Origin: Flavobacteriaceae bacterium UBA3591
Lineage (GTDB): Bacteria; Bacteroidota; Bacteroidia; Flavobacteriales; Flavobacteriaceae
Length of the DNA: 8,674 bases
NCBI GenBank assembly: GCA_002375695.1
Contig: DFMO01000009.1
Span: 1-8,674, forward strand
Direction of reading: 5' to 3'
This document shows positions 1 through 6,782 of the stretch, in pieces (the stretch's first letter is position 1; every line of letters starts with the position of its first letter). The notes below the pieces were generated by a model. The model was not told where the DNA came from, searched no databases, and saw only the letters and a list, made by a program, of their open reading frames with translations. The position numbers were made by a program, and so were the translations under genes.

Positions 1-25
1 CAAATCATATGCGTAACCGTTGGGC
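1..25 (+). other. Partial attC-like site, 3' end only
   Basis: The first 22 bases match the end of the attC-like sites at 4741-4873 and 7034-7166: the tail of the L' arm, the spacer GTAACC and the core GTTG. The core GTTGGGC lies at 19-25 and opens cassette 1. Both other copies of this attC type close the 384-bp noncoding cassette, so a further copy of that cassette probably lies just upstream of the window. Confidence 0.75.
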
Positions 26-56
26 AACATACAAAAAAAGCCCACCACACAAACAG

Positions 57-125
57 CACATTTGGTTTTTGCCGACACGAAAGCCAACGCTGAAAAAACC
101 AAAAGAGCTGTTTTTTGCCAACGCT
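57..125 (+). repeat. Left copy of imperfect direct repeat flanking the R-M operon
   Basis: This stretch shares colinear words with 4262-4330: CACATTTG, GCCGACAC, AAGCC and TTTGCCAACGCT, in the same order and over the same total length of 69 nt. GCCAACGCT occurs at 83-91 and 117-125, and again at 4243-4251 and 4322-4330. The segment lies in the 122-nt leader between the cassette core and the start codon at 148. It also holds an AT-rich inverted repeat, TTTGGTTTTT (61-70) with AAAAACCAAA (94-103), followed by a T-run at 111-116, which could act as a weak terminator or attenuator. I see no convincing flavobacterial promoter here. Confidence 0.55.
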
Positions 126-147
126 CTGACAGAAACTGAAAGAATAA

Positions 148-3100
148 ATGACATTAGAACAATATATTGACAACTTAGACAAAAGGTACAGACTCGGAAA
201 CGCAACCGAACATACTTTTCGTGGTGACTTGCAACAACTTTTAGAAAGTTTGGTGCCGACTATCAGAGCGACCAACGAACCTAAAAGACAAAGTTGTGGA
301 GCACCTGACTACATTTTGACTAAAAAAGATATTCCTGTTGGATTTATTGAAGCTAAAGACATTGGCGACAAAGACCTTGACGGAACGAAAAAAACAGGAA
401 ACAAAGAGCAGTTTGACCGTTACAAGGCTTCTCTAAACAATCTCATTTTTACGGACTACATCAACTTTCATCTGTACCGAGAAGGCGAATTTATTACCAA
501 AATTGCCATTGCAGAAATCACGGACAAGGGAATAAAACCTTTACCTGAGAACTTTGGAAACTTTGAAAATCTGATTAAAGACTTTTGCGTTCACGTTGGA
601 CAAACGATAAAAAGCTCCAAAAAATTAGCAGAAATGATGGCGGGCAAAGCCCGCCTTCTTTCTGATATTATTGAAAAGTCGTTGACCAGTGATGAAGAAA
701 ATCAAGAAAACAGTACGCTGAAAGAACAAATGTTGGCCTTCAAGCAAATTCTGATTCACGACATTACGCCACAAGGTTTTGCAGACGTTTACGCTCAAAC
801 AATTGCTTATGGAATGTTTGCGGCTCGTTTGCACGACCCTACTTTGGATAATTTTAGCAGACAAGAAGCGGCTGAGTTGATTCCAAAATCCAATCCGTTT
901 TTACGAAAACTCTTTGGCTACATTGCAGGACCGGACATTGACGACCGAATTAAATGGGTAGTAGAAAACCTTTCGGAAATCTTTTTGGCGTGTAACGTAG
1001 AAGAAATCTTAAAGAATTATGGGAAATCCACTAAAATGGAAGACCCTATTATCCATTTTTACGAAACATTCCTGAGCGAATACGACCCAAAATTGCGCAA
1101 ATCTCGTGGCGTTTGGTACACACCGCAACCTGTTGTAAATTTCATTGTTCGAGCAGTTGACGACATTCTAAAAACGGAATTTGATTTACCGCAAGGACTT
1201 GCCGACACCAGCAAAACAACCATAAAAGTAAATACCCAAACCGCAGACAAACGTTCGGCAACAGGTTACAAACAAATGGAGCAAGAAGTACACAAAGTAC
1301 AAATTCTTGACCCAGCCACAGGAACAGGAACTTTTTTGGCAGAAGTGGTAAAACACATTCACAAAAAATTTCAAGGACAACAAGGTATTTGGAGCAATTA
1401 TGTAGAAACGCATTTATTACCTCGTTTAAACGGTTTTGAGTTGCTAATGGCGAGTTATGCTATGGCACATCTAAAGTTGGATTTGCTTTTGACCGAAACA
1501 GGATTTAAACCAACATCCAACCAACGATTTAAAGTTTATTTGACCAACAGTTTAGAAGAACACCACCAAGATACAGGAACTTTATTTGCAAATTGGTTGA
1601 GTACAGAAGCCAACGAAGCCAACCATATTAAAAGAGATACACCAGTAATGTGTGTTATTGGAAACCCCCCATATGCGGTAAGTAGCACAAATAAAAATGA
1701 TTGGATTCAAGATTTAATTTCTGACTACAAGAAAAATCTCAATGAACGTAAAATCAACTTGGATGATGACTACATTAAATTCATTCGCTACGGACAACAT
1801 TACATTGAGAAAAATGGAAGTGGTGTTTTGGCTTACATTTCAAATAATAGCTTTATTGACGGAATTACACACCGTCAAATGCGTAAACATCTTTTAGAGA
1901 CTTTTGATAAAATTTACATCTTGGATTTACACGGAAATGCCAAGAAAAAAGAAGTTTGCCCTGATGGAAGCCCTGACCAAAATGTTTTTGATATTATGCA
2001 AGGTGTTTCGATTAACATCTTTGTAAAAACAGATAAAAAGAAGAAAACGCAATTAGGGGAAGTTTATCATTTTGATTTGCAAGGTAAAAGGAATCGCAAA
2101 TATGAAACACTTAACAATTCAACTATTTCTGAAATCAAATGGGAAAAGCTTGTCTATTCTCAGCCATATTACTTTTTCGTTCCAAAAGATTTTGAACTGA
2201 TAAAAAATTACGAAAAAGGATTTAAAGTAAATGAAGTTTTAAATTCAAACTCTAATGGCATAGAAACTAAATGTGACGCTTTAGCTATTCAATTTTCTAA
2301 TCAGAAACTTCAAACCGTGATAAATGATTTCGAGATGGAAACTGTTGATTTTTTAAAGTCAAAGTATAAGGAAAAACAAGATTCAAGCGGTTGGACATTT
2401 GCACGAGCCAAAGAAAGTATTTTAAATGATACCTTCAAACAAGTAAAAATTAACTACAGACCTTTTGATGTAAGAGAAACAATAATTACTAAAAATTCAG
2501 GCGGTTTTATTGGTCGTTCGAGATTTGAAGTTATGCAACACTTACTTCAACCTAATATTGGATTAATCATACCAAGACAAACAACACAAGATTATAGACA
2601 TAACTTTATTACGGATAAAATAATTGAGGGAAACTTTACAGCAAGTGCTAAATTATTTGGTACAGGATGCCTTTTTCCACTCTACTTATACCTAGAAAGT
2701 AATGGACAACAAACCATTGAACCGACTACTGAAAGAGTTCCTAACTTAGATAAGGAAATTGTAAAACGAATTGCTGAGAATTTAGATTTAACTTTTACTA
2801 ACGAAAAAGAAACAACCGTAAACACTTTTGCCCCAATTGACATTTTAGATTACATCTATGCAGTTTTGCATTCACCAACATACCGAGAGACATATAACGA
2901 GTTTTTAAAAATTGATTTTCCGAGAGTTCCATATCCAAAAGACCAAGACATTTTTTGGAAATTGGTAAAATTGGGCGGAGAAATTCGCCAAATCCATTTA
3001 TTGGAAAGTCCAAAAGTGGAGCAATACATTACGCAATATCCAATTGACGGAAATAATGAAGTAGGCAAACCAAAATACAAAGACGATAAAGTTTACATCA

Positions 3101-3303
3101 ACGAAACGCAGTATTTTGACAATGTTCCTCAAGTAGCTTGGGAGTTTTACATTGGTGGCTACCAACCTGCTCAAAAATGGCTGAAAGACCGAAAAGACCG
3201 CAAATTAGAGTTTGACGATATTTTACACTATCAAAAAATCATTGTTGCTCTTTCAGAAACCGATAGATTGATGAAGGAGATTGATAAAATTGAGATAGTA
3301 TGA
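148..3303 (+). CDS. Fused restriction endonuclease / adenine-N6 DNA methyltransferase, type IIG-like with type ISP-like specificity domain
   Basis: This 1051-aa protein is predicted to methylate and cut DNA at a short recognition site. Residues 1-100 form a PD-(D/E)XK nuclease domain: GAPDY supplies D54 and FIEAK supplies E68 and K70. Residues 140-315 are a helical connector. The N6-adenine methyltransferase follows, with GVWYTP at 321-326 (motif X region), the SAM-binding motif I DPATGTGTF at 388-396 and the catalytic motif IV NPPY at 506-509. The rest is target recognition, ending in a segment at about 993-1047 (FYIGGYQPAQKWLKDRK, then HYQKI) that I recognise from the C-terminal specificity domain of type ISP enzymes. 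Classical type ISP enzymes are about 1500 aa and carry a helicase between nuclease and methylase; no helicase is present here, so single-chain type IIG action is more likely. The ATG at 148 is the first start compatible with the nuclease domain and has no Shine-Dalgarno sequence. The stop overlaps the next gene by ATGA. The recognition sequence cannot be read from the protein. Confidence 0.9.
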   Translation: MTLEQYIDNLDKRYRLGNATEHTFRGDLQQLLESLVPTIRATNEPKRQSCGAPDYILTKKDIPVGFIEAKDIGDKDLDGTKKTGNKEQFDRYKASLNNLIFTDYINFHLYREGEFITKIAIAEITDKGIKPLPENFGNFENLIKDFCVHVGQTIKSSKKLAEMMAGKARLLSDIIEKSLTSDEENQENSTLKEQMLAFKQILIHDITPQGFADVYAQTIAYGMFAARLHDPTLDNFSRQEAAELIPKSNPFLRKLFGYIAGPDIDDRIKWVVENLSEIFLACNVEEILKNYGKSTKMEDPIIHFYETFLSEYDPKLRKSRGVWYTPQPVVNFIVRAVDDILKTEFDLPQGLADTSKTTIKVNTQTADKRSATGYKQMEQEVHKVQILDPATGTGTFLAEVVKHIHKKFQGQQGIWSNYVETHLLPRLNGFELLMASYAMAHLKLDLLLTETGFKPTSNQRFKVYLTNSLEEHHQDTGTLFANWLSTEANEANHIKRDTPVMCVIGNPPYAVSSTNKNDWIQDLISDYKKNLNERKINLDDDYIKFIRYGQHYIEKNGSGVLAYISNNSFIDGITHRQMRKHLLETFDKIYILDLHGNAKKKEVCPDGSPDQNVFDIMQGVSINIFVKTDKKKKTQLGEVYHFDLQGKRNRKYETLNNSTISEIKWEKLVYSQPYYFFVPKDFELIKNYEKGFKVNEVLNSNSNGIETKCDALAIQFSNQKLQTVINDFEMETVDFLKSKYKEKQDSSGWTFARAKESILNDTFKQVKINYRPFDVRETIITKNSGGFIGRSRFEVMQHLLQPNIGLIIPRQTTQDYRHNFITDKIIEGNFTASAKLFGTGCLFPLYLYLESNGQQTIEPTTERVPNLDKEIVKRIAENLDLTFTNEKETTVNTFAPIDILDYIYAVLHSPTYRETYNEFLKIDFPRVPYPKDQDIFWKLVKLGGEIRQIHLLESPKVEQYITQYPIDGNNEVGKPKYKDDKVYINETQYFDNVPQVAWEFYIGGYQPAQKWLKDRKDRKLEFDDILHYQKIIVALSETDRLMKEIDKIEIV

Positions 3304-4232
3304 CCGTTCAGGAGTTAAGCAGAAAGGTAAATAATGACATTCACAACAGAATGTTTCAACCTAATCACTTTAAAGAAGATTTTGGTGATTATGAAAAGTG
3401 CTTTACTTCTTTGGACTTAATTGAAGATTGTCAAGACGCAATTGATGAATTTATTGCAATTCCTGAATCTAAAGTACCGAAACGTTCAGTTTTAAATATA
3501 TATGGTGTTTTACAATCCACGTTTTGCCAACAAGATGGTTTATTTGGCTTGTTTCAAAATATCTCACGTGAGAAATTTAAAAGCATTGCAGATTTCTTTA
3601 CTCTTTTTGAGTTTGATTCTAAAAACAGAGAAATAAGAAACGATATAGTTGGTCATCCATCAACAAGAATTGTAAATCGTAAGCCTGAATTTTACTTTAT
3701 AGACAAAGGTCCAAACTCAAAATATAAATTCAGTTATGCAGGATATTCCCCAGAATTTGTAGTGAAAAAAGTTGACTTAAAGAAAATTATTGACGAACAA
3801 AATAACTTGGCAACAGACGTATTAATTAAAGTAAGGGAAATGATTAACGAAAAAGTAAACCAACATAAAGAAAAACATAAAAGAGAAAGTCTTCACGCAA
3901 TTGTATCTAATCTAAATTATTCAATTCAGTTGATTAAAAGAGGTTATTCAGATACGCAAAGAGCATTTCAAGCAGAAGGAAGTATTAAAATAGTCGCTTC
4001 AAAAATGAAAGAAGTTGAAGAAGAACTAAAAAGCAGATTCAAAAGCTCAATACCTGAAAGTATAGAATACACATTAGGCAATATTAATTACATTTTAGAA
4101 CAGATGGGAAATTGGTATGAAAACAATGAGCTTTTAGGTAAAAAGGATGCTGAAATATTTATGATAGCATTTGATAAGGAATTTGACGAATTGGAAATTA
4201 TGCTTAAAGAAATTGATAAAGAATATAAATAA
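3300..4232 (+). CDS. Hypothetical protein with HEPN-like RX5H motif, translationally coupled to the R-M gene
   Basis: The 310-aa product has no signal peptide and looks cytosolic and mostly helical. Residues 108-120 contain REIRNDIVGHP, with R113, N114 and H119. This fits the Rx4-6H signature of HEPN domains, where a polar residue usually follows the arginine and the Arg/His pair cuts RNA. Residues 160-310 are rich in Lys and Glu and resemble long helices or a coiled coil (for example KMKEVEEELKSRF). The ATG overlaps the TGA of the restriction-modification gene (ATGA at 3300-3303), which implies a shared transcript and translational coupling. HEPN nucleases next to R-M enzymes are known: PrrC, an anticodon nuclease, is held inactive by a type I R-M complex. 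An RNase back-up effector or a regulator of the R-M enzyme is therefore plausible. The assignment rests on one motif; a non-catalytic helical accessory protein is the alternative. Confidence 0.85.
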   Translation: MTVQELSRKVNNDIHNRMFQPNHFKEDFGDYEKCFTSLDLIEDCQDAIDEFIAIPESKVPKRSVLNIYGVLQSTFCQQDGLFGLFQNISREKFKSIADFFTLFEFDSKNREIRNDIVGHPSTRIVNRKPEFYFIDKGPNSKYKFSYAGYSPEFVVKKVDLKKIIDEQNNLATDVLIKVREMINEKVNQHKEKHKRESLHAIVSNLNYSIQLIKRGYSDTQRAFQAEGSIKIVASKMKEVEEELKSRFKSSIPESIEYTLGNINYILEQMGNWYENNELLGKKDAEIFMIAFDKEFDELEIMLKEIDKEYK

Positions 4233-4261
4233 AGTGAATTATGCCAACGCTAAAAGCCATA

Positions 4262-4330
4262 CACATTTGCAAGTCGCACCAGCCGACACACAAGCCAAAA
4301 CTTGCCAAAGAGTATGTCTTTGCCAACGCT
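4262..4330 (+). repeat. Right copy of imperfect direct repeat flanking the R-M operon
   Basis: This is the partner of 57-125. CACATTTG lies at 4262-4269, GCCGACAC at 4282-4289, AAGCC at 4292-4296 and TTTGCCAACGCT at 4319-4330. It lies between the end of the HEPN-like gene and the attC-like site, so the two copies bracket the two-gene operon inside one cassette. Similarity between the matching words is weak and includes small gaps. Confidence 0.5.
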
Positions 4331-4358
4331 GCCAGACGGACGAAAAAAAAGTACGATT

Positions 4359-4489
4359 GCCCAACAATGGCTATACGTAATGCGGGCGAAAGTGCTGATA
4401 TGAAAGTAATTACATTTAATAAACTAACAGCTAAACGGAAAGTGAGGTTCCTTGAAATCCCGCACTACGCATAGCCGAGACCGTTGTGT
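4359..4489 (+). other. attC-like site closing cassette 1 (131 bp)
   Basis: R'' is GCCCAAC (4359-4365), within TTGCCCAAC, the exact complement of GTTGGGCAA at 19-27. After AAT, the L'' arm GGCTATACGTAATGCGGG (4369-4386) pairs with the L' arm CCCGCACTACGCATAGCC (4459-4476). The spacer GAGACC and the core GTTGTGT (4483-4489) follow; the core belongs to cassette 2. The 18-bp stem has two mismatches, at positions 7 and 12. Both are A-C on the top strand and G-T on the bottom strand. About 72 nt between the arms form the variable terminal loop. Confidence 0.8.
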
Positions 4490-4866
4490 TTAATACCTCC
4501 GAATTGAATTCATCCGAATTAATTCGGAGGTATTTTTTTTGTACTGATTGGATTTCGGACGGAGACTTTGCTCGGACTTGGACTCAGTTAAAAATGATGC
4601 GGATTAAAAGGTTCCCGAGACTTACTCGAGCGGATTTTTTTAGTGATTTAAAATTTAAAAGTTTTGGCGGAAACAATTGCAAAACTGTTCGGACTTTTAC
4701 TCAAACGGCAAAGCGGCTCACTCGGGTGCGTCGGTAAAAAACACAACATTGCATATAATTTACGGCTGAAATTCGTGAAAGTGGTAAAAAGTAGTATTTT
4801 TAAAATGCATTTGATTCAGCGGAAAAGTTTGCGCAGCAAAACCCGCCGCAAATCATATGCGTAACC
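4483..4866 (+). repeat. Noncoding cassette, copy 1 (384 bp)
   Basis: This cassette carries no supportable gene. It starts GTTGTGTTTAATACCTCC, runs straight into a terminator hairpin, and ends AAACACAAC (4739-4747) plus a 119-nt attC body. It is the same length as the copy at 6776-7159. Three blocks are well conserved: the first 48 bases, a block at about 4615-4660 (CGAG..ACTCGAGCGGA then a T-run and TAAAATTTAAAA), and a block at 4715-4747 (GGCTCACTCGGGTG onward). The segments between have diverged in sequence and by small indels. Short CGGACTT/ACTCG words recur through it. It could be a terminator/insulator cassette, a small RNA, or a non-autonomous repeat spreading by cassette recombination. 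Confidence 0.75.
4496..4540 (+). terminator. Rho-independent terminator at the start of noncoding cassette 1
   Basis: CCTCCGAATT (4496-4505) pairs with AATTCGGAGG (4521-4530). An inner AATT/AATT adds four pairs past a single bulged G and leaves a 6-nt loop. TA and a run of eight T (4533-4540) follow. The hairpin would stop + strand transcripts arriving from the R-M/HEPN operon. Read on the other strand it has no T-run, so it is one-directional. Confidence 0.75.
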
Positions 4867-4873
4867 GTTGTGG
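4741..4873 (+). other. attC-like site closing cassette 2 (133 bp)
   Basis: R'' is ACACAAC (4741-4747), in AAACACAAC, complementary to GTTGTGTTT at 4483. After ATT, the L'' arm GCATATAATTTACGG (4751-4765) pairs with the L' arm CCGCAAATCATATGC (4846-4860). The spacer GTAACC and core GTTGTGG (4867-4873) follow. The 15-bp stem has A-C mismatches at positions 7 and 12. The loop contains a further inverted repeat, GCTGAA (4764-4769) with TTCAGC (4814-4819). The 123 bases from 4748 to 4870 are identical to 7041-7163. Confidence 0.82.
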
Positions 4874-4887
4874 TTTATATAAAAAAA

Positions 4888-5709
4888 ATGAAGAATCTTA
4901 TTTTAATCATATTAATACTTTGCAGCCTTTCAGCTTTTGGCTGTGATTGTTTTACGCCCAATCCGACAATTGAATTCTATCAAGCCAAACACGTTTTTGT
5001 AGGTAAGGTAATCGAAAAAGAATATAGCTCTGATTTTAAAAATTATACTGTAAAATTTAAAGTTTCTAAAAACTATAAATCAAATGATAATTTAGATTAT
5101 ATAAAATTCACTTTCAGTTCCGAAGGTAAATATACTGGAGAATACACTTCTTGTGATTGGTCAATTTCTCTTGGAGAAACTTGGCTTGTATATGCGAAAG
5201 AGATTAACGATAAAAACACTTTCGGATACTATTGCTCTAATTCAAAACCTTTAGAAAACCAAATAATAAGTGAGAGCGAATTAGTGATTCTCGAAAACGG
5301 CAATGAAATAGATTTAAATAAATATACTTATTATCAACCTTATCCTTTTTTAGAAATTAACATTGATTCAATTTTGAAAGTATATAATCAAAAAAAGTAT
5401 AAACCTCAATTGACAACAATTATTCTAGTCGATATTGATAAACAAGGAAAGCTATTGACTGCAAATTTCAAAAAGAGGTCGATGAAAAGAGAATTAGATA
5501 TTATCGATACAATCTTTAATATGAATATAGAAAAGAATAAACTATATCATAATCCGAAAAATGATTTTGAGAGAGACGTTTTGAAATTAACCAGAAGTAT
5601 CAAGAATTGGAAGCCCAGAATTAATGAAATTACTGATGAAAAAGTAAATTCCAGATTCTCAATTTTATTTTTCGTGAATGAATTCGGGAAAATAGATTAT
5701 CAGGAATAA
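4888..5709 (+). CDS. Exported protein with TIMP/netrin-like N-terminal half and possible TonB-C-like C-terminal half
   Basis: The 273-aa protein starts with a Sec signal peptide: K2 then a hydrophobic stretch to about G18. Cleavage before C19 would leave an N-terminal CDC, as CxC does in TIMP-like proteins. The segment after it fits that OB-fold family: AKHVFVGKVIEKEY at 33-46, C89, GETWLVYA at 96-103 and C116, with spacing typical of bacterial members. The C-terminal 100 residues (ILVDIDKQGK, then NWKP at 240-243 and RFSILFFV) resemble the fold of TonB C-terminal domains, but only faintly. The protein probably acts in the periplasm or on the cell surface; its role is unknown. An in-frame GTG at 4870 was rejected because it lies in the attC core and adds residues before the signal peptide. 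The ATG sits 21 nt inside the cassette, leaving no room for its own promoter. Confidence 0.82.
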   Translation: MKNLILIILILCSLSAFGCDCFTPNPTIEFYQAKHVFVGKVIEKEYSSDFKNYTVKFKVSKNYKSNDNLDYIKFTFSSEGKYTGEYTSCDWSISLGETWLVYAKEINDKNTFGYYCSNSKPLENQIISESELVILENGNEIDLNKYTYYQPYPFLEINIDSILKVYNQKKYKPQLTTIILVDIDKQGKLLTANFKKRSMKRELDIIDTIFNMNIEKNKLYHNPKNDFERDVLKLTRSIKNWKPRINEITDEKVNSRFSILFFVNEFGKIDYQE

Positions 5710-5721
5710 AGGAAATACAAA

Positions 5722-5919
5722 CCACAACACTGTATAAAAAAAATAGGGCAAGTAAGTGCTAAACCCAATGTTTCAGGCTCATTTGCAAGGTCGCCAAATC
5801 TTTTGATTTGGCTTTTGGAGAAAAAAAATAAAATCAAAATACAAAAGATTTGGCTTGTAGATAATTCGAAAGGTAATTGCTTATTTTCAGCCCTACTTCT
5901 TTTATACTAACCGTTGTGT
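5722..5919 (+). other. attC-like site closing cassette 3 (198 bp)
   Basis: R'' is CCACAAC (5722-5728), in AAACCACAAC, complementary to GTTGTGGTTT at 4867-4876. After ACT, the L'' arm GTATAAAAAAAATAGGGC (5732-5749) pairs with GCCCTACTTCTTTTATAC (5890-5907). TAACC and the core GTTGTGT (5913-5919) follow. The 18-bp stem has two A-C mismatches, at positions 9 and 12. The 140-nt loop is much longer than in the other sites of the window and carries its own hairpins. Confidence 0.78.
5793..5816 (+). terminator. Hairpin with short T-run inside the attC loop of cassette 3
   Basis: GCCAAATC (5793-5800) and GATTTGGC (5805-5812) form a perfect 8-bp stem with a TTTT loop, followed by TTTT at 5813-5816. 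It could end the transcript of the TIMP-like gene. The T-run is short. A competing 13-bp inverted repeat uses the same left arm (GCCAAATCTTTTG, 5793-5805) with CAAAAGATTTGGC at 5842-5854. It may simply be loop structure of the recombination site. Confidence 0.4.
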
Positions 5920-5936
5920 GCAATTTGTCCAAACCA

Positions 5937-6641
5937 ATGAAACATATTTTTTTAATCATAATTTTTTCCACTTTTTTGGCGTGTAATTCCAAAAAGGATA
6001 ATGCGGTTTCTAAAATCAAAAACCCAAATCCAGAGAAAGTAATTCAAGAAAAATTAAACGGAAAAGAAATCGTGTCTGAATTAGAGAAATTGGGTTATTT
6101 CAATTTGACCAGCGAATCTGAATTGGATACAGTCAAAGCCGACTTTCAAAAAGCGTATTCGGACTTACATTTCTTTCAAGGACCAATGCGTGGAGAAACT
6201 CTGAATTTTATGGATAATCGCTATCAATGGGTAGATTGTGAGGAACTTTTTGAGATTGGTGGATTAACAGAATATTTAACCCAAGTAAAACCGACTTTTG
6301 AAAAACTTGGACTTGAATTAGAATTCGCAAACGAAAAAAGCGAACAAGACCAAAGTAGTTGGAAACACACAATTGAACTGAACGGAAATGAATACACAGC
6401 ATTTGACGGACAATTTTCTGATTTGGATTGGGGAATTGCCTATGTGAATTTTATAGAAATGTTGAATACTGAATTAAGAAAACAAAATTCGGACGAGCAG
6501 TTTTATCCAATAAATTGCGGAAATGATGGAATGTTCGTATTACTAACACCAAAACAGTTGGACTTTGTAAATCGGAATTATCCAATAGACAATGAACATC
6601 CGACAACAATGAGTAATTGGAAAAGTAGAAATGGAATATAA
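5937..6641 (+). CDS. Hypothetical lipoprotein
   Basis: The 234-aa product begins MKHIFLIIIFSTFLAC, a short lipoprotein signal with lipobox FLAC and the acylated cysteine at C16. NSKKDN follows. I do not recognise the family. The mature part is acidic and rich in aromatic residues, with recurrent short motifs (YFNLTSESELD, NRYQWVDCEELFEIGG, FSDLDWGIAYVNFIEML, GNDGMFVLLTPKQLDF) that look like a compact alpha/beta domain. No transmembrane segment follows the signal. A longer in-frame reading from 5877 was rejected because those bases belong to the attC arm of the preceding cassette and the extension would bury the signal peptide. The ATG lies 24 nt inside the cassette, which holds only this gene. 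Confidence 0.82.
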   Translation: MKHIFLIIIFSTFLACNSKKDNAVSKIKNPNPEKVIQEKLNGKEIVSELEKLGYFNLTSESELDTVKADFQKAYSDLHFFQGPMRGETLNFMDNRYQWVDCEELFEIGGLTEYLTQVKPTFEKLGLELEFANEKSEQDQSSWKHTIELNGNEYTAFDGQFSDLDWGIAYVNFIEMLNTELRKQNSDEQFYPINCGNDGMFVLLTPKQLDFVNRNYPIDNEHPTTMSNWKSRNGI

Positions 6642-6649
6642 AAAACTGC

Positions 6650-6782
6650 ACACAACAATGTATAACCGCAATTACGGCGGATTCGACTACGTCCGAATCC
6701 ACTCGGAATTGCTAACGTCAGTGCCAAACCGAAAATTAGTAACTTTAATCCCGTAACTGACGGTTATACGAGACCGTTATAT
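6650..6782 (+). other. attC-like site closing cassette 4 (133 bp)
   Basis: R'' is ACACAAC (6650-6656), in TGCACACAAC, complementary to GTTGTGTGCA at 5913-5922. After AAT, the L'' arm GTATAACCGCAATTACGG (6660-6677) pairs with CCGTAACTGACGGTTATAC (6751-6769). GAGACC and core GTTATAT (6776-6782) follow. The stem has one bulged base on the L' side and one A-C mismatch at position 12. The loop holds a 7-bp hairpin, GGATTCG (6679-6685) with CGAATCC (6694-6700). Confidence 0.78.

Noticed and set aside
148..3303. BREX (PglX), DISARM or complete type ISP assignment
   Set aside because: No helicase domain in the protein and no BREX or DISARM partner genes nearby; only the nuclease, methylase and specificity parts are present.
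4241..4474. 77-codon + strand frame after the HEPN-like gene (and a second one at 4171-4380)
   Set aside because: Both run across the attC-like site and the flanking repeat; the translations look random and cysteine/lysine rich with no domain.
4486..4737. 83-codon + strand reading frame in noncoding cassette 1
   Set aside because: It runs through the terminator hairpin. In copy 2 the frame stops at 6971, and the copies are one base out of register around the T-run block. Only a short SDLKF-like stretch is shared.
4870..4887. GTG start upstream of the TIMP-like gene
   Set aside because: It lies in the attC core and would put six residues before a complete signal peptide starting at 4888.
5877..5936. 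Upstream in-frame start for the lipoprotein gene
   Set aside because: The 20 extra codons are attC arm and core sequence, and the lipoprotein signal begins at 5937.
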